A stretch of DNA of 64,000 nt, taken from the NCBI GenBank assembly GCA_028622995.1, contig JAJQJQ010000033.1:992001-1056000 (forward strand), written 5' to 3'. The notes under the pieces were generated by a model. That model made no database searches. It had not been told where the DNA came from and saw nothing but the letters and a program-made list of their open reading frames with translations. Positions 34,908-46,730 of the stretch are shown here, piece by piece. The position numbers were made by a program, and so were the translations under genes. Within the stretch, counting starts at the first letter, position 1, and each line of letters begins with the position of its first letter. The stretch comes from Panagrolaimus kolymaensis. Its lineage: Eukaryota > Nematoda > Chromadorea > Rhabditida > Panagrolaimidae.

Positions 34908-36330
34908 TTGGCTGCAATGGGGAAAAAATCAAATGATGGAGGTTCTACGGAAGGCAAAGATCCATCGGTACATGGGAAAAAATCAAACGATGCTGAAAGA
35001 AACAAACGATCTCTTGCTCATCAAACTCAAGTTCGTGCAAATCACACAAAAGCTCAAATGGCTCATGCGTTTTCATGTGTTCCTCAAGAACAACATGGAC
35101 AAAAAGAAGATTTGGTCGAACAGAATGAATTGTTGATCCATTTGAAAAAACTTGCTCCTTTCCATAATCGTTGGGATATTTCATCTATCATCAATTCAGG
35201 ATCGTATGGTGTCGTATTAGCTGTGTCTGACAACAAAACCAATGCTAATGGAGTTATCAAAGTGGCCAGAGCTGGAAAGAATAGTTACATCAATCAACAA
35301 GCTGAATGGGAAGCATTCATATTAGAAAAAATATTTAAGGCTGTAAGTCGATTCATTACTTTTGTTTATACCATATATAATAATTTTTAGAATTCTGATG
35401 CAAGTATTGTACGCTTATTGGATAAGGGAATGCTTCAAAGCCATGAAGGTCAACCTCTTGAATTTATGTGTCTTGAATTTGCTGGTGTGGATCTTCATAT
35501 TTATTTATCTGAAGTTTGTTTTTACGTTTTGAATGTGTTAATAACTTTTTTAACTTTTACAGTATAATGAGAAAGAACGTCAACTTCGATGCTGTCAAGT
35601 CGCGTTGATGATTTTGAAAGGAATTTACGATCTTCATAAAGAAGGCATTCTCCATCGTGACTTGAAGCCAGATAACATGCGACTTATGAGCCGAGAACAA
35701 CCTATCGTACTTCTTTTTGATCTTGGCATGGCAAGAATGTACACTGATGCTGATGGAAAAGTAAGGCCTTAACATTTTTATTATGATGAGCTAATCAAGT
35801 TTCTTTAAGATTCGTCCATATCGTAGTACTGTAGGATTCCGTGGAACTGTGGAATGGGCATCTTTAAATGCTTTAAAAGGTCGAGAACAAACACGTTATG
35901 ATGATTTAATCGCATGGCTTTATTGTATGCTTGATTTCTTTCATGGAAACAAAACAAGTAATCAAGTATTTCCTTGGAGTACACGGTCTAGAAATGGAAA
36001 GGTATGATATGGTTTTATTTTTCTTGATATTTCACAACTTTTATATTTTAGGAAAATCAATTATTCAAAAGTATGTTTGCACCAGCGCGATATCTATTAA
36101 GAAAATGCCCCAAAGCATTCTTTGCAATCAACACTTATTTACAAACTGCTCCAAAACATTTATCACCTGATTATGGTTTTATTGCTGATAGACTCAAAGA
36201 TGCTATGGAAGAAGTTTCTCCTGGAAGCACCGCTGATATGACAGTACTCACAAAACCTCTTGGACCTGAACAAAAATCTATTGCACAACCACCACCGAAG
36301 CTTTCCATGGAAAAAGTAGACAACAAATAG
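34908..36330 (+). CDS. CK1-group protein kinase, TTBK-like
   Basis: This predicted Ser/Thr kinase belongs to the nematode-expanded TTBK-like branch of casein kinase 1. It starts at the ATG at 34908; the next Met is at 34917. A polar N-terminal extension of about 85 residues precedes the kinase domain. Visible motifs are the glycine loop INSGSYGVV, the VAIK-type lysine in GVIKVAR, catalytic HRDLKPDN and the magnesium motif DLGMAR (DLG instead of DFG). The CK1-specific FRGTVEWASLNALKG replaces APE, followed by TRYDDLIAWLYCMLDF. Exons end at 35342, about 35514, about 35760 and about 36002, with canonical, in-phase introns. The C-terminal tail is short and Pro/Lys-rich, ending EKVDNK. In other nematodes many of these kinases are germline or sperm enriched; nothing here tests that. 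Confidence 0.88.
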
Positions 36331-37206
36331 GAAGATGTCAAATGAAAATGATTTGATTTTAAATTGTATCAGAATGACTAATAAATAACGTATATGTAGC
36401 TTTTGTAATAATTATTTTTGTAATGAATTATGATATAAATAAAATATTTTAAAACAAAAACTATTTTTGATGCTTTTTAGTCGATAAACAAGATTTCATT
36501 TCATTAAAGTTTTTCTTTCTTTATCTTGGCGAGGAATTTTGCTCTTAATAATTTCCAATAAATCTCATACCTTCCATTCCATTTGACCTTAACATTTCCA
36601 AATAACCACAACACTTGAAAATCATTCTCGTTTTCTTTATGTACTTCTTTTTTTTGCTCTTGGTTCCAGAGCGTTCTTCTTCCTCTCTCATGGTTTTGAA
36701 TGTTTTTCTTTCGATTTGTTCCTTGCAACAACAAAAAAAGACTATTGAATATTTTTTTTTTATTTTGTCTCTCGAAAAAATGCGTTTATGAGTGAGTGTT
36801 CTTTGCTTTTTTGTTGCTTTCAAATGAAAACTTTCCATGAATATTAGTAATAAATAAATGTAAATAATTATTTCCTATTATCATTTATATAATATATTTT
36901 GGTAATAAATAAAGCAAAAACTTAAATCTTTTTTCCCTAACATAAATCTTTCTTGAATCGTAACTTTGCTTGAGTTTCGTATGTATGTTTTCAACTACAT
37001 CAACACCTACATTTGTTTTTTATTTTTTATTTTCGAGTCGTGATGATTTTGACTTTCAAAATAGTTGAGAATATAAGTGAGTGAAAGGTTTATTAGCTTT
37101 ATAGTCCAATGAAAATTATTAAGGATATAAAATATTTTAGCCGTCGTTTTTCGAGAACATATCTAAAAAATTTTAAAAATGCTTTATTGGCCTTTTTTAT
37201 AGAATT
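36331..37206. other. Intergenic between two plus-strand genes
   Basis: Contains the kinase 3' UTR and the cysteine synthase promoter. It is AT-rich and the overlapping antisense ORFs at 36500-36840 look like chance. Nothing else is seen. Confidence 0.5.
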
Positions 37207-38442
37207 ATGGCAGATCGAAATTCCATTGCCGCTAATGCTGCAGAACTTATTGGAAATACTCCAATGGTTTATTTGAATAAAGTTACTGAAGGATGTAAAG
37301 CTAAAATTGGTAATTAAAAAAAGAAGATATTTGTAGAATGCTAAAGAAGAATATATGTAACTTTTTTTTAGCTGTAAAATTGGAATATTTTAACCCGGCT
37401 GCGTCTGTTAAAGACAGAATTGGTTATTCAATGATTACTGAAGCTGAAAATGCTGGTAAAATTAGACCTGGCCTTACAACTTTGATTGAACCCACATCTG
37501 GAAATACGGGTATTGCGTTAGCTTTTGTTGCGGCTGCAAAGGGTTATAAACTTGTTATTACAATGCCTGCTTCAATGAGCAGTGAAAGAGTATGCTTTAT
37601 TTGTTGAAATTTTGATGTAATAAGAATGATTATATCTTTTTAGCGTACCCTTTTACGAGCATACGGGGCGGAGCTAATTTTAACCGATCCTTTAAAAGGT
37701 AGTGCAGATCGGTAATTAAAATAATTTATTATTAACAATTTTTAGGCATGAAAGGTGCAATTGAGCGAGCTCAAGAACTAAGTAAATCAATTCCTAATTC
37801 ATTTATCCTACAACAAGTATGGTTGTTATATTATTAGTATACTAAATAATTTGAAAATTTAAGTTTGAAAATCCTAATAATCCCAAAGTTCATTATGATA
37901 CTACTGGCCCAGAAATTTGGCGTCAAACTCATGGAAAAGTTGATGTTTGTGTATTCGGTGTTGGGACAGGTGGAACAATCACTGGAGCAGGAAAATATCT
38001 TAAAGAACAAAACCCTAATATTAGAATATTTGCAATGGAACCTGAAGAAAGCGCTGTACTTAGTGGCTATCCAGCTGGAGCACATAAAATTCAAGGGCTT
38101 GGTGCTGGCTTTGTTCCAGGAGTTTTGGATACTCATATATATGAAGATGTTGTTAAAGTTCATTCAGAAGAAGCCATCGTAATGGCTCGTCGTTTGGCTC
38201 TTGAAGAAGGGCTGCTTTGTGGAATTTCAAGTGGAGCCAACGTTTGCGCAGCTCTTCGAGTTGCAAATCTTCCTGGTATGGAAGGAAAACTCATTATCAC
38301 GGTTATGCCAAGCTTTGGTGAAAGATATCTTTCATCCATTCTTTATACTTCAATCCGCGATGAAGCTTCTCAAATGGCCCCTGAAACCTTGGAAGAAAAT
38401 CTTCAACGTTTGAACCTTCATGAATTTCCCGAAGTCGCTTAA
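37207..38442 (+). CDS. cysl: Cysteine synthase / O-acetylserine sulfhydrylase-like (CYSL family)
   Basis: This PLP-dependent enzyme of the fold-type II family makes cysteine, or beta-cyanoalanine, from O-acetylserine or cysteine with sulfide or cyanide. It starts [20 protein letters not shown]. The PLP lysine lies in [11 protein letters not shown] and the substrate loop is [23 protein letters not shown] binds the cofactor phosphate, and [12 protein letters not shown] completes the active site. The end is NLHEFPEVA. It spans five exons with canonical introns, for example after KAKI at 37311. Length and motif order fit a full-length enzyme without the haem or CBS regulatory domains of cystathionine beta-synthase. 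Nematodes are among the few animals with this family; CYSL-1 and CYSL-2 in C. elegans act in sulfide and cyanide handling. Which paralogue this is cannot be told here. The introns and A/T-ending codons argue against contamination. Confidence 0.93.
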
Positions 38443-38663
38443 AAAAAATTCTCCATGCCTCATTTTTCTATTATTTTCTTTTTGTTATTATTTAAATTAA
38501 GCCATAACGAAATAAGAAAATCCCTTTTTTCGTTGTTGTTGCTAATTATTATATTTTATTTTTTTCATGTGTGGCTTAGATTGCTGTAGAATATGGTAAC
38601 GTTCGGGTGTTTTCATTTTCAAAGGTTTTGAGTTTTTATATTTTTGTTATTAGTTTTATTATA

Positions 38664-40233
38664 TTAAAACAAAATAAGTGATAGAAATGCCCGCAAAAAT
38701 AATAAAGAAAATTTGATTGCATTTTGAGGAGAGAAAGAAGAACTTCGAGCTGCTTCAATCCTTTCTGCATGCCATTCAGCATATTTGCTTGGTGAAGTCC
38801 AAAGTTGACAGCTAGGAGGCAAGGTATCAATTAATTGACTCTCTGATAAGAGTTTTATTAAGGCCATGGATGAACGTTGATTTAAATTAAGCAAAAATCT
38901 CCATCCTCGTTCACCACAATATTGATCGGTTTGCCATATGTAACATTTATCATATATCGTTATCGTTCTAAAATTATTACAAAGTTAAATTAATTATTAA
39001 AAAAGTAAAGCAAATCAATTTGTATTAACTGTAGATACAGGAACTAAAGTTATACCTGCATAAATCAGCTAAACTATTATGAACATCAACGAGACCATTC
39101 CTCAATAAATCTTGAGCGCTATTTTGAACCATTAAAGCATGGATGTGGCATTTTTTTGTTATAGGATCTCCATATTCCGCAAAACATGGTAACACAAAAT
39201 TCATAAATTCATCATCCGTTCTAAATGCGTGACATATTGTTATCCATGATTCGTGTCCATTTATAAGAGCTTGACGTGCTGCAGTTTCTTCACATTCATT
39301 GAGGCAATTTAAAAAAATATCATGAGAACTAAAAAAAAGTCCAAAATTGTTTTAAAAAATCGTTTTGTGGTTATTCTTTTTTCTCACCGACAAGCTGATT
39401 CCATTCTGGGCCTAATTGAATGTTTTGAAGCGTGATGAAATAAATTTTGAAGTGGTGTAACTAAATTTACGGACCATTCACTTGTGCTATCTGATAATAA
39501 ATTTTGCATTTGATTCATCTGAAAATAAAACACTGCTCTTTTTTGTTTTGACTGACTTTACATAGTTTTTTTTAGGTAAAAAGTAAAACATTCATTTTTT
39601 GGATAAAATAATGTATCCTTTGGGAATCCAACAAAAATATTTTTTTCTTAAAAAAAAAGCAAAAAAATAATTCGTCAAAACTAAAAAAAATGGAATGTCA
39701 ACCTTTTCTTCAATGCCGCATTCAATATATTTTTTGCGCCTCAAGGGATTTAACTATTGCGTTTTAAAAAATTTAAAACTTCCTTTCTGCAAATTTTAGT
39801 GAAAAGCAGATTGTTTTATTTTTATCTCATAAAAATGCTATGAATTTCAAAAAAAAAAGAAAGAAGAGAAATGCCGTCGTTGTTGAAAAATGGAATGGCT
39901 TTTTAGTATCCGTCAGCCATGCAGCAATAAAAGGTTTAAACTCTTTATGTATGAACACCACTACTTTAATGCATGCTAAATTAACTTTAGAAAGTTTTTT
40001 ACCTTCAAAATGTTTTATTTAGAATTATTTTCTATTTGGTAGCAACTATTTGTAAGCATTTGATGCTTTTTTCGCATCATGTCCGTTTTGTTCATCATAA
40101 TATCCCTAATTGATTATTAAAATCCATTTAAACTTACATAATCGTCTTTGCATCGAAGTAAACAAGGTTCAGGATTAGCACCCGTATATCTTGTGAATAT
40201 CAAATTATGAAATAAAAGGGTTATAAAAAACAT
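38664..40233 (-). CDS. Secreted, cysteine-rich, probably GPI-anchored protein (CPG4-domain-like)
   Basis: The start at 40231-40233 gives a signal peptide, MFFITLLFHNLIFTRYTGA, then PEPCLLRCKDDY and a donor GTAAGT in phase 0. The following exons are MNQMQNLLSDSTSEWSVNLV...ESACR, then SHDIFLNCLNECEETAARQA...CHAFRTDDEF...LPCFAEYGDPITKKC..., then TITIYDKCYIWQTDQYCGER onward. All junctions are canonical and in phase. The spacing of Cys residues (CxxxC, then C..C, C..Y..C, C at the end of a helix) is like the nematode chondroitin proteoglycan 4 domain; I call it CPG4-like from pattern, not from a search. The end, AIKFSLLFLRAFLSLILF, is a hydrophobic tail before the stop and looks like a GPI signal. 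The gene is convergent with the cysteine synthase gene. Confidence 0.68.
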
Positions 40234-41095
40234 TGCAATTGACCGATTATTCGGCCATCAGAAAATTGGAATCTATAATAATGGATCAAAAGGAATTTGT
40301 TTTAAAAATATAATAAAAATTTTATGGTTTCACAGAGATGTGCCAAAAGAAAGAGAACCGCCTATGGCAAAAATAAGCAAACGATTCCCAAATAAATAAA
40401 ACCAAACGAATATGCAAATACAACCGCGCGTGTGAATTTAAAGAAAAAGCGCAACAAATAGAGACATTTCTTTTCTGTTTTTGGGTTAAATTAAAACAGC
40501 GGCTTTGAAGTTGCTTTTTTACAAAAGAAAAGCTCAAGTGCTAAGCTTTGATAAATTTAAAAAGGACCAAAAAGAAGGTTGAATGACCAATGTCCCTAAA
40601 AAAATAGAAAGACATTTTACTGCATTGGAAAAAAAAAATACAAAAATTGCCTCACAAAAAAAGTCCACCACGTGTTGTGAAAAAAAAACTTTAAAGCCAA
40701 ACAACCGAAAAAGAAAACCAACAGCAACACCATCCATGTATGTCTAAGCATAAATGTCCGGATATACTGAAGCTTCCAAAATGGTGCCGAAATTGAGACA
40801 TTGTTTTGTTGACTTTTGAATGAATTATGAAGGAGAAAAAAATGACAAAAAAAGTGGAATCTTTCCCAAGAGACTGAATTCCAAGAATGTTGTAACCTCT
40901 GCTTTTGCAGCTCCATTGACTTGCCATGAAAATAGAAGGTGTAATGTCCCGTAAAATCAAATGTTAAAGCAAAAAAAAGTAAAATAAATCTTTTTTAACA
41001 ATTTCCAAAAAGAACATAAATAAACGAACACTTTATTACAACTTGCGTTGTTTCAACAAGGTAAACAAAATTCATAGAAATCAACAAAAAAAAGT
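40234..41095. other. Spacer between rpl-5 and the CPG4-like gene
   Basis: Both flanking genes are on the minus strand. Several overlapping short ORFs on the minus strand (40320-40960) are T-rich and hydrophobic; I judge them to be chance. No RNA gene is seen. Confidence 0.45.
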
Positions 41096-42090
41096 TTATT
41101 CATCACCCTGTTGAGCGACGAGATGACGGTAGTAAGCTTTCTTATTGGCAATACGATGTTTGCGTTGTTGGTCGTTGAGTTTCTTGGGAGTCCATCGTTT
41201 GGGTTCACCAGATTTTTCTTTCTTGGCTTCACGGTCTGGATTTGCTCTGATAGCATCATGAGCATTCTTGTACATACCTTCAAGCTAAAAAAAGAACTTC
41301 TTAATAACGGACAATTCTCATAAAAAATAAAACTTACACCATCAGCATTCACACCCAATTCGATGAACTTAGAGAATTGACGTTTGTAAGCATCTTCGCT
41401 GTCATCATGCAATTGACGCATGTATTCAGCAACGTGTTTACCGAAAATACGGTCACGATGAGCTTCAGCATTGTATTCTTTGCTTTCAGCGTTATAACCA
41501 AAGAAACGGCTTTCACCATGAGGAACATAGATACCACCATCAGCAACACCTTTCATAACAGCAAAGATCTTAGCACCAGTGCTTGTACGAGCAAGTCCGA
41601 CATCGAGAACAGCCATGAATGGATTTGGGTTGTCACCTTCAGCTTCAGCATTGTAGTCTTCGCCATTGGTTTCTTCAGCGCCTTTGTATGTTTCATCAAG
41701 TTTAAGTGCTTTCAAGTGACGACGAGCAAGCAATAAACCAGTGGCATATGCCGCAGCATAGTTGGTAAGGCCAACAGTGATACCATAACGAGGAAGCTCA
41801 TGAGCATAAGCGGAAGCAACAATAACGTCACCGACGATACGAGAATAAGCAATCTGAAAACGAATATAAGTTTTTATAAATATAAGCAAAAAGAAACTAA
41901 CCTGAGCGATCACATCCTTGTTGGTAAAACGAACAATGAGACGGTATTTTGGAGTATTGTATTTGTTCTTGTCTTGCACGGTCAAAAATCGACGAGCATA
42001 GTAATCAGTTTTACCTTGACGTCTTCTCTTGAATTTAGGTTGGAAGCGCTTGAAATACGCGCGGTTCTTGACGATTTTAACGAAACCCAT
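41096..42090 (-). CDS. rpl-5: 60S ribosomal protein L5 (uL18)
   Basis: L5 binds 5S rRNA together with L11 and is part of the large subunit central protuberance. Exon 1 (41902-42090) reads [20 protein letters not shown] with [20 protein letters not shown]. Exon 2 (about 41339-41853) contains [38 protein letters not shown] and [20 protein letters not shown]. The last exon ends [10 protein letters not shown] at a stop (41096-41098). These are the standard eukaryotic L5 blocks over the expected length of about 295 residues. Codons are markedly biased to C-ending forms (ATC, TTC) compared with neighbours, as expected for a highly expressed gene. The first intron is 48 nt, a multiple of three, and lacks in-frame stops. 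Confidence 0.98.
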
Positions 42091-43079
42091 AGCGCCTGAA
42101 ATACTTATATAAATTACATTGAATCTTTAGTAAAAAAAACACGAAGTTCACGGAAAAGTAAAAACAAGGAAAGGTGTTGTTCATTCACGTCCACGATTAT
42201 TTAAAAAAGTACAAGATTTAAAGCATTTGTTTTAGCTTAATATGTGTATCGCAACAGTGGTGGAAAAATGGTAAGGTAAAACATATGGAAAAAAAATATA
42301 AAAAAGTTGGACTAAAATGAGGAGAAAATGCTTCAAAAAGGCTATTTTTTCTTTCAATTGCTGGTTGTTGTCAATGAAAAAAAGGCAAGCAGCGACAGAC
42401 AGTAAGAGCTGAGCATAAAAATGCTTTTTGAGAGTCACAAGAAAGAAGGAAAGGCGCAATTTTTAAATTTTGCAACAAAGAATTGAAAGATTTTTTGTTT
42501 AGTTTTTTTTATAAATTTTTTAAACAAAAATGTTACTGCTCAAAAAATTTTAATTTAAAAAATCTAAAATTTTTGTATATTTTTAAAAAACTAACTTTTG
42601 TTTACTTTGTTGTTTTTTTTACAATTTTAGTTGATAAAAACTTTACAAGTTTTAGTTACATGTGGAAAAGCAAAACATATATGATACAATTTTTGAGCAA
42701 CATTGGTTTGTCTTATTATTGCAAGAAATGATTCAAAAATAAAAATCATAATGCGTTCTTGTTTATTTACAAAAGTTAAAAGTGTGTATTAATTAGCGAT
42801 GCGTTGTGAATTCCTTCCATACATAGACTATGCATTTTAATTCAATCTTCCTTAAAGAACCTTCATTTTTCTTGGGGAAAAAAATTAGCTAGTATGCGAT
42901 AAGCGTCTATATATTTTATGTTATCGGTTGCATTGCATGGACAACGACGACGATGTCGACAACACGCCCAACGATGTAGGAAACAAAAAATTAAGTAAGC
43001 TCATGTTGGACGCATGTTTCCATTGTGGCTTACATTCACCAAGAAGGCTCTCCAAAATAATATAAGGTAATAAGAAAAA
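42091..43079. other. Divergent promoter region between rpl-5 and the CD36 gene
   Basis: About 1 kb of AT-rich DNA, with no gene recognised. A run containing GGACAACGACGACGATGTCG near 42938 is the only less AT-rich patch. Confidence 0.5.
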
Positions 43080-45651
43080 ATGGTAAAAAGATGGTGTAAA
43101 ATAACTACCGCTGTTATCCTTGTATTAGTATTGATAGTAGGAATATTACTTTTAACTGCCTTCCCATATGGCATTTATCCAGCTATTGTAAAAAGTCAAT
43201 TAAAATTATCCGAAGATGGTTATGGTCAACCAACGACTATAACATATTATTGGTCCCATCTTCCTGCAAATTCATATTATAATTTTTATATGTGGAATGT
43301 AACAAATCCAGAAACGGCTTGGTTTTTTGGTGAAAAACTTGTTGTTAATGATATTGGACCATATGCTTGGAAGTATGTTTATCTATTAATTTTGTTAAGA
43401 GCATTGTGTTACAATGGTAGTATTAAAGCAATAATAAGAATTGATTTACATATCACAATTCTCCCTTTTATATATTTATTTTTGCACAACGCTTGCAAAC
43501 ATTAAAATGAGACTTAATTACCAAGGTTTACAAAGATCCCACAGGGTTTAAAGAATTGCAAAAATTCAATCTTTTTTTATTGGAAATAAGGTTGTAGTAA
43601 AGCACTTAATCCAAATAAGAAGAGCATAAACAGTTGATAAGAAAAATGATTATGACGGTCACCAATTGAAAATTTTGAGCTATGTTGTCGGTACTCAAAA
43701 GTTTCAATGACAATTCTTTTATTTATCGAAAGATACTCATTAAAATATTTTAATCTTTCTTGACTAAAATTAAGGTATCATCATTTTTGGAAAAATTCAA
43801 GGAAGTTAGTAAGTAGCTTATAAAAAATTTAACATTTTTTGAAGTAATTTTTGGGTTTTGCACAAAACTTTAGTGAGAAAGTAGCTTTGATAGAGAGGCA
43901 AGTTGATTTACAATAAGCTTTGATTTCAATTCTTAAAAAATATTTAGGACAAAGAATAAACATAAAATTTAGAAAAATTCTTAAAAAAGGTGTTAATTGC
44001 TTGCAAACAAACATTTTTTGATAGTTTATTACATCCATACACGTTGATACATGCATGAATTGCTTATTTTACGATGCTATTAAATTTCTCTACTTTGATA
44101 CTTTTTTTATTGTAGAGAATGGGAGAGTAAAACCATGACCATATCTGATGATAAAGAGCATATTTCATATGTAAATGATAAAGCATGGTATTATGATCAA
44201 AGTGCTTCATGTTTTGAATGCAATTATGACGATGTAATTTGGCAACCAAATCTTTCTTTAATGGTTTTAATTTTTTCTTTTTGTTTTGATTTTTGATAAG
44301 CTACATAATTTTAGGCAACAGCTTCATTAATGTTGCAAGCAACAAATTTAACTTCCATGCAAAAATTTTTAACGAACTTTGGTACATTATTACTTGGAGC
44401 GTATCCTTATCGGTTTGTGCACTTCATTAATTAGAGCAAAAATATTTTAAACCCATAAAAGCTTTTTAGACAAGTTTCAATGAAGGAGGCACTTTTCTTA
44501 GGATATACCGATCCATTAATTGATTTAATCAATAGCAAATTAGTAAAAAATATTGAAAATACAACTGGTCAACCACTTTTTGGTTTTCCAACACCTGATA
44601 TTGAAGCTCTTGGTTTCTTTCCTAAATATAATCATACAGGCGATGAAAATTATGTTGTCAATTCTGGAAAATCTGATTATAAAAAAGTTGCCGCAATTGA
44701 AACTTGGGCAAATTCAAGTTCATTGAATTGGTGGTACAACAATGATGCCAATGATGTTACTGGCGGTTCGGGTAAGATAGTAAAAAATGATTTCAATTAA
44801 AAAAAAAAATTTGGCACATGAAAAATTAAAAAAAGATTAATAGTTTTAAGTTTTTAGATGGCAGTTATTGGGGCGGCTTTCTTAAAAAAGATAAAAAGTT
44901 GAAGAATTTCCAATCATTCCTTTGCCGCCATATGGAAATGGAATATCAAGATGAAGTAACCGTTCATGGAATTTCTGGATATTCTTACAAATTCTCTGAT
45001 AGGGTTTTTGATACAAATTTTAATGGAAATCAAGGTTATGAAGTTCGAGATCCTTTAAATAAAATTTATTTTCCTAAATGGTCTTTATCACATCCATTAA
45101 ATTCTATTGGAGGTTATTCATTTCCACCTGGAATGATTGAACAAAAATGCTTTCCTGGACAGAAAAAATTACTCCCATTTCTGGCACTATTAAGTTCACC
45201 ACATTTTTATGGTGCTGATTCCGAGGTTGTTGATTCACTAATGGGAGTTAAACCCCAAGCTGATTTACACAATATGGGTGAATTCATTATTCAACCAAAA
45301 GTTGGTTCAACTTTACAAGCTTCACTTCGAATGCAATTTAATGTCGCTGTTTTTAGTGATCCAAATTTTTTGTAAACATATTATTCTTAAATTTTTTTTG
45401 TTTTAATTGTGTGTTTTAGAAGTCTTCAAAATTTACGTTCAACGGTGGTCCCTGCATTTTGGCTGGATGTAAATATTAATCTCAAAGATTATGCATTGAA
45501 TTACATTCGATTAAATACTGCTACCATTCCATTGATAATTTTAATTGTTGGAATTTCTTTGGTTATAATATCTGTTTTTGCTGCAGCCACAATCACTGGT
45601 GTTATCATTGCTCGCAGAAATAAAAAACGCAAATTGCTTTATAGATCATAA
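43080..45651 (+). CDS. CD36/SCARB-family scavenger receptor
   Basis: This class B scavenger receptor has two membrane spans and a large extracellular or luminal loop that binds lipids, lipoproteins or lysosomal cargo. The first exon (43080-43372) encodes a short basic N-terminus and one span (AVILVLVLIVGILLLTAFPY). The conserved FYMWNVTNPE and VVNDIGPYAW follow, then the donor. Exon 2 begins at 44116 (KEWESKTMT). Further blocks are PLFGFPTPDIEALGFFPKYN, YSYKFSDRVFDTNFNGNQGY, GGYSFPPGMIEQKCFPG and SSPHFYGADSEVVDSLMGVK. The last exon carries the second span and a basic tail (ARRNKKRKLLYRS). Many N-x-S/T sites lie in the loop. All exon phases fit. The subfamily (CD36, SCARB1 or LIMP-2) cannot be decided. 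The 743-base intron 1 (43373-44115) shows nothing else. Confidence 0.93.
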
Positions 45652-46644
45652 ATAAATTAATTAATTGAATGATTCGAAAATGTTTGTAAATAACTGACTT
45701 TTTTTTGTTAAAATTAAGAAAAAATATGATTAAAAAATGTTTTAAACATCATACAGAAGTTTTCTAAATGAAAGTTATTGTAGTAGCTATGATTGAATAA
45801 TGGCTTCGGCTAACATCAGTTGTTCTTTGCATAAAAAGATTTTTTTAAACTTTGTATGGTCAACCAGTTAATTATTTCTTAAATAAGTATTTAATCCATA
45901 AACATTTATTTCTTCATCGTCAAATCATGTGCAATTCCCTCCTAATAATGTTCTTTCTTCAATTTATTTCATCTTTTTTTAAATCCGATTTTGCATTGTT
46001 TTTTTTTTTGTTATATTTTTCCTTTCATGAATCAATTTTTTATTTTATGTTTAGACTTTGATTTTATCGATGAAGCAAGCTTTTTCATTTTTTTTTCGAT
46101 TACAAAAAAAGCAAAGTTACAAACATCAACGCCTCCAAAAAAAACATGAGATTATCAAAAAAGGGTGTTCGGTCGCTCGAGCGAAATTAAAAGTAGCCAC
46201 TTTTGTCTTAAAATATTTTTGAAAATTTTAACTGAAATCTTTATATTGCATTTTTATCGCTACTGATGATGACACTTCTAAGCACTTGTTGACGCGCAAG
46301 CTATCAAGTGTTTTTTTTCATTATCGTTTTTTATTCTTCAAAAAGTCGGATATTGTCTCTATTTTAAGACAAACCTCGACAATTTTATTACAACTTTTTC
46401 TTCTGAAACTTGGATTAAAAAGGTTTGACTTTTGCAAGGTTTGTTTATTTTACACCTATTATACAAGATTCTTTACTATTTTGGCATTCTCTTATTCCCT
46501 TGTTAACATTTTGTTGTCTTTTTTTCCAACATCAATCACATTAGAAAAAAGTCGTTTACTTTTTTTGCATTGAAATGAAAGATGCACGTTTTTTTATTTG
46601 CGTGTGGAATGAATGTGAATGCATTTTTTTCCTTACTATTCATT
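45652..46644. other. Intergenic upstream of tRNA-Tyr
   Basis: T-rich sequence that gives several hydrophobic chance ORFs. A 12-base palindrome, TCGCTCGAGCGA, lies near 46172-46183. No protein gene is recognised. Confidence 0.45.
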
Positions 46645-46730
46645 CCAGCCATAGCTCAGTTGGTAGAGCGGAAGACTGTAGTTTGAATATGGCCATCTTT
46701 AGGTCGCTGGTTCGAATCCGGCTGGCTGGA
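46645..46730 (+). tRNA. tRNA-Tyr (GTA) with a 13-base intron
   Basis: The acceptor arms CCAGCCA (46645-46651) and TGGCTGG (46723-46729) pair fully, with discriminator A at 46730. The D arm is GCTC...GAGC with AGTTGGTA. The anticodon stem is GAAGA (46671-46675) with TCTTT (46696-46700) and the anticodon is GTA at 46678-46680. The T arm GCTGG TTCGAAT CCGGC is complete, and box A and box B elements are intact. An intron of about 13 bases (46682-46694) follows position 37, as is standard for eukaryotic tRNA-Tyr genes. A T-run follows at 46734-46740 as a polymerase III terminator. The exact intron borders rest on stem pairing by eye. Confidence 0.95.

Noticed and set aside
36504..36838. Two overlapping minus-strand ORFs rich in Lys and Glu
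   Set aside because: They come from T/C-rich DNA between two genes, overlap each other in different frames, and resemble nothing known.
37207..38442. Bacterial contamination or very recent transfer of the cysteine synthase gene
   Set aside because: The gene has four canonical introns and A/T-ending codons like its neighbours, and CYSL genes are known in nematodes.
40322..40960. Four overlapping minus-strand ORFs upstream of the CPG4-like gene
   Set aside because: All are Phe-rich translations of A-rich DNA in several frames at once. There is no splice logic or family match.
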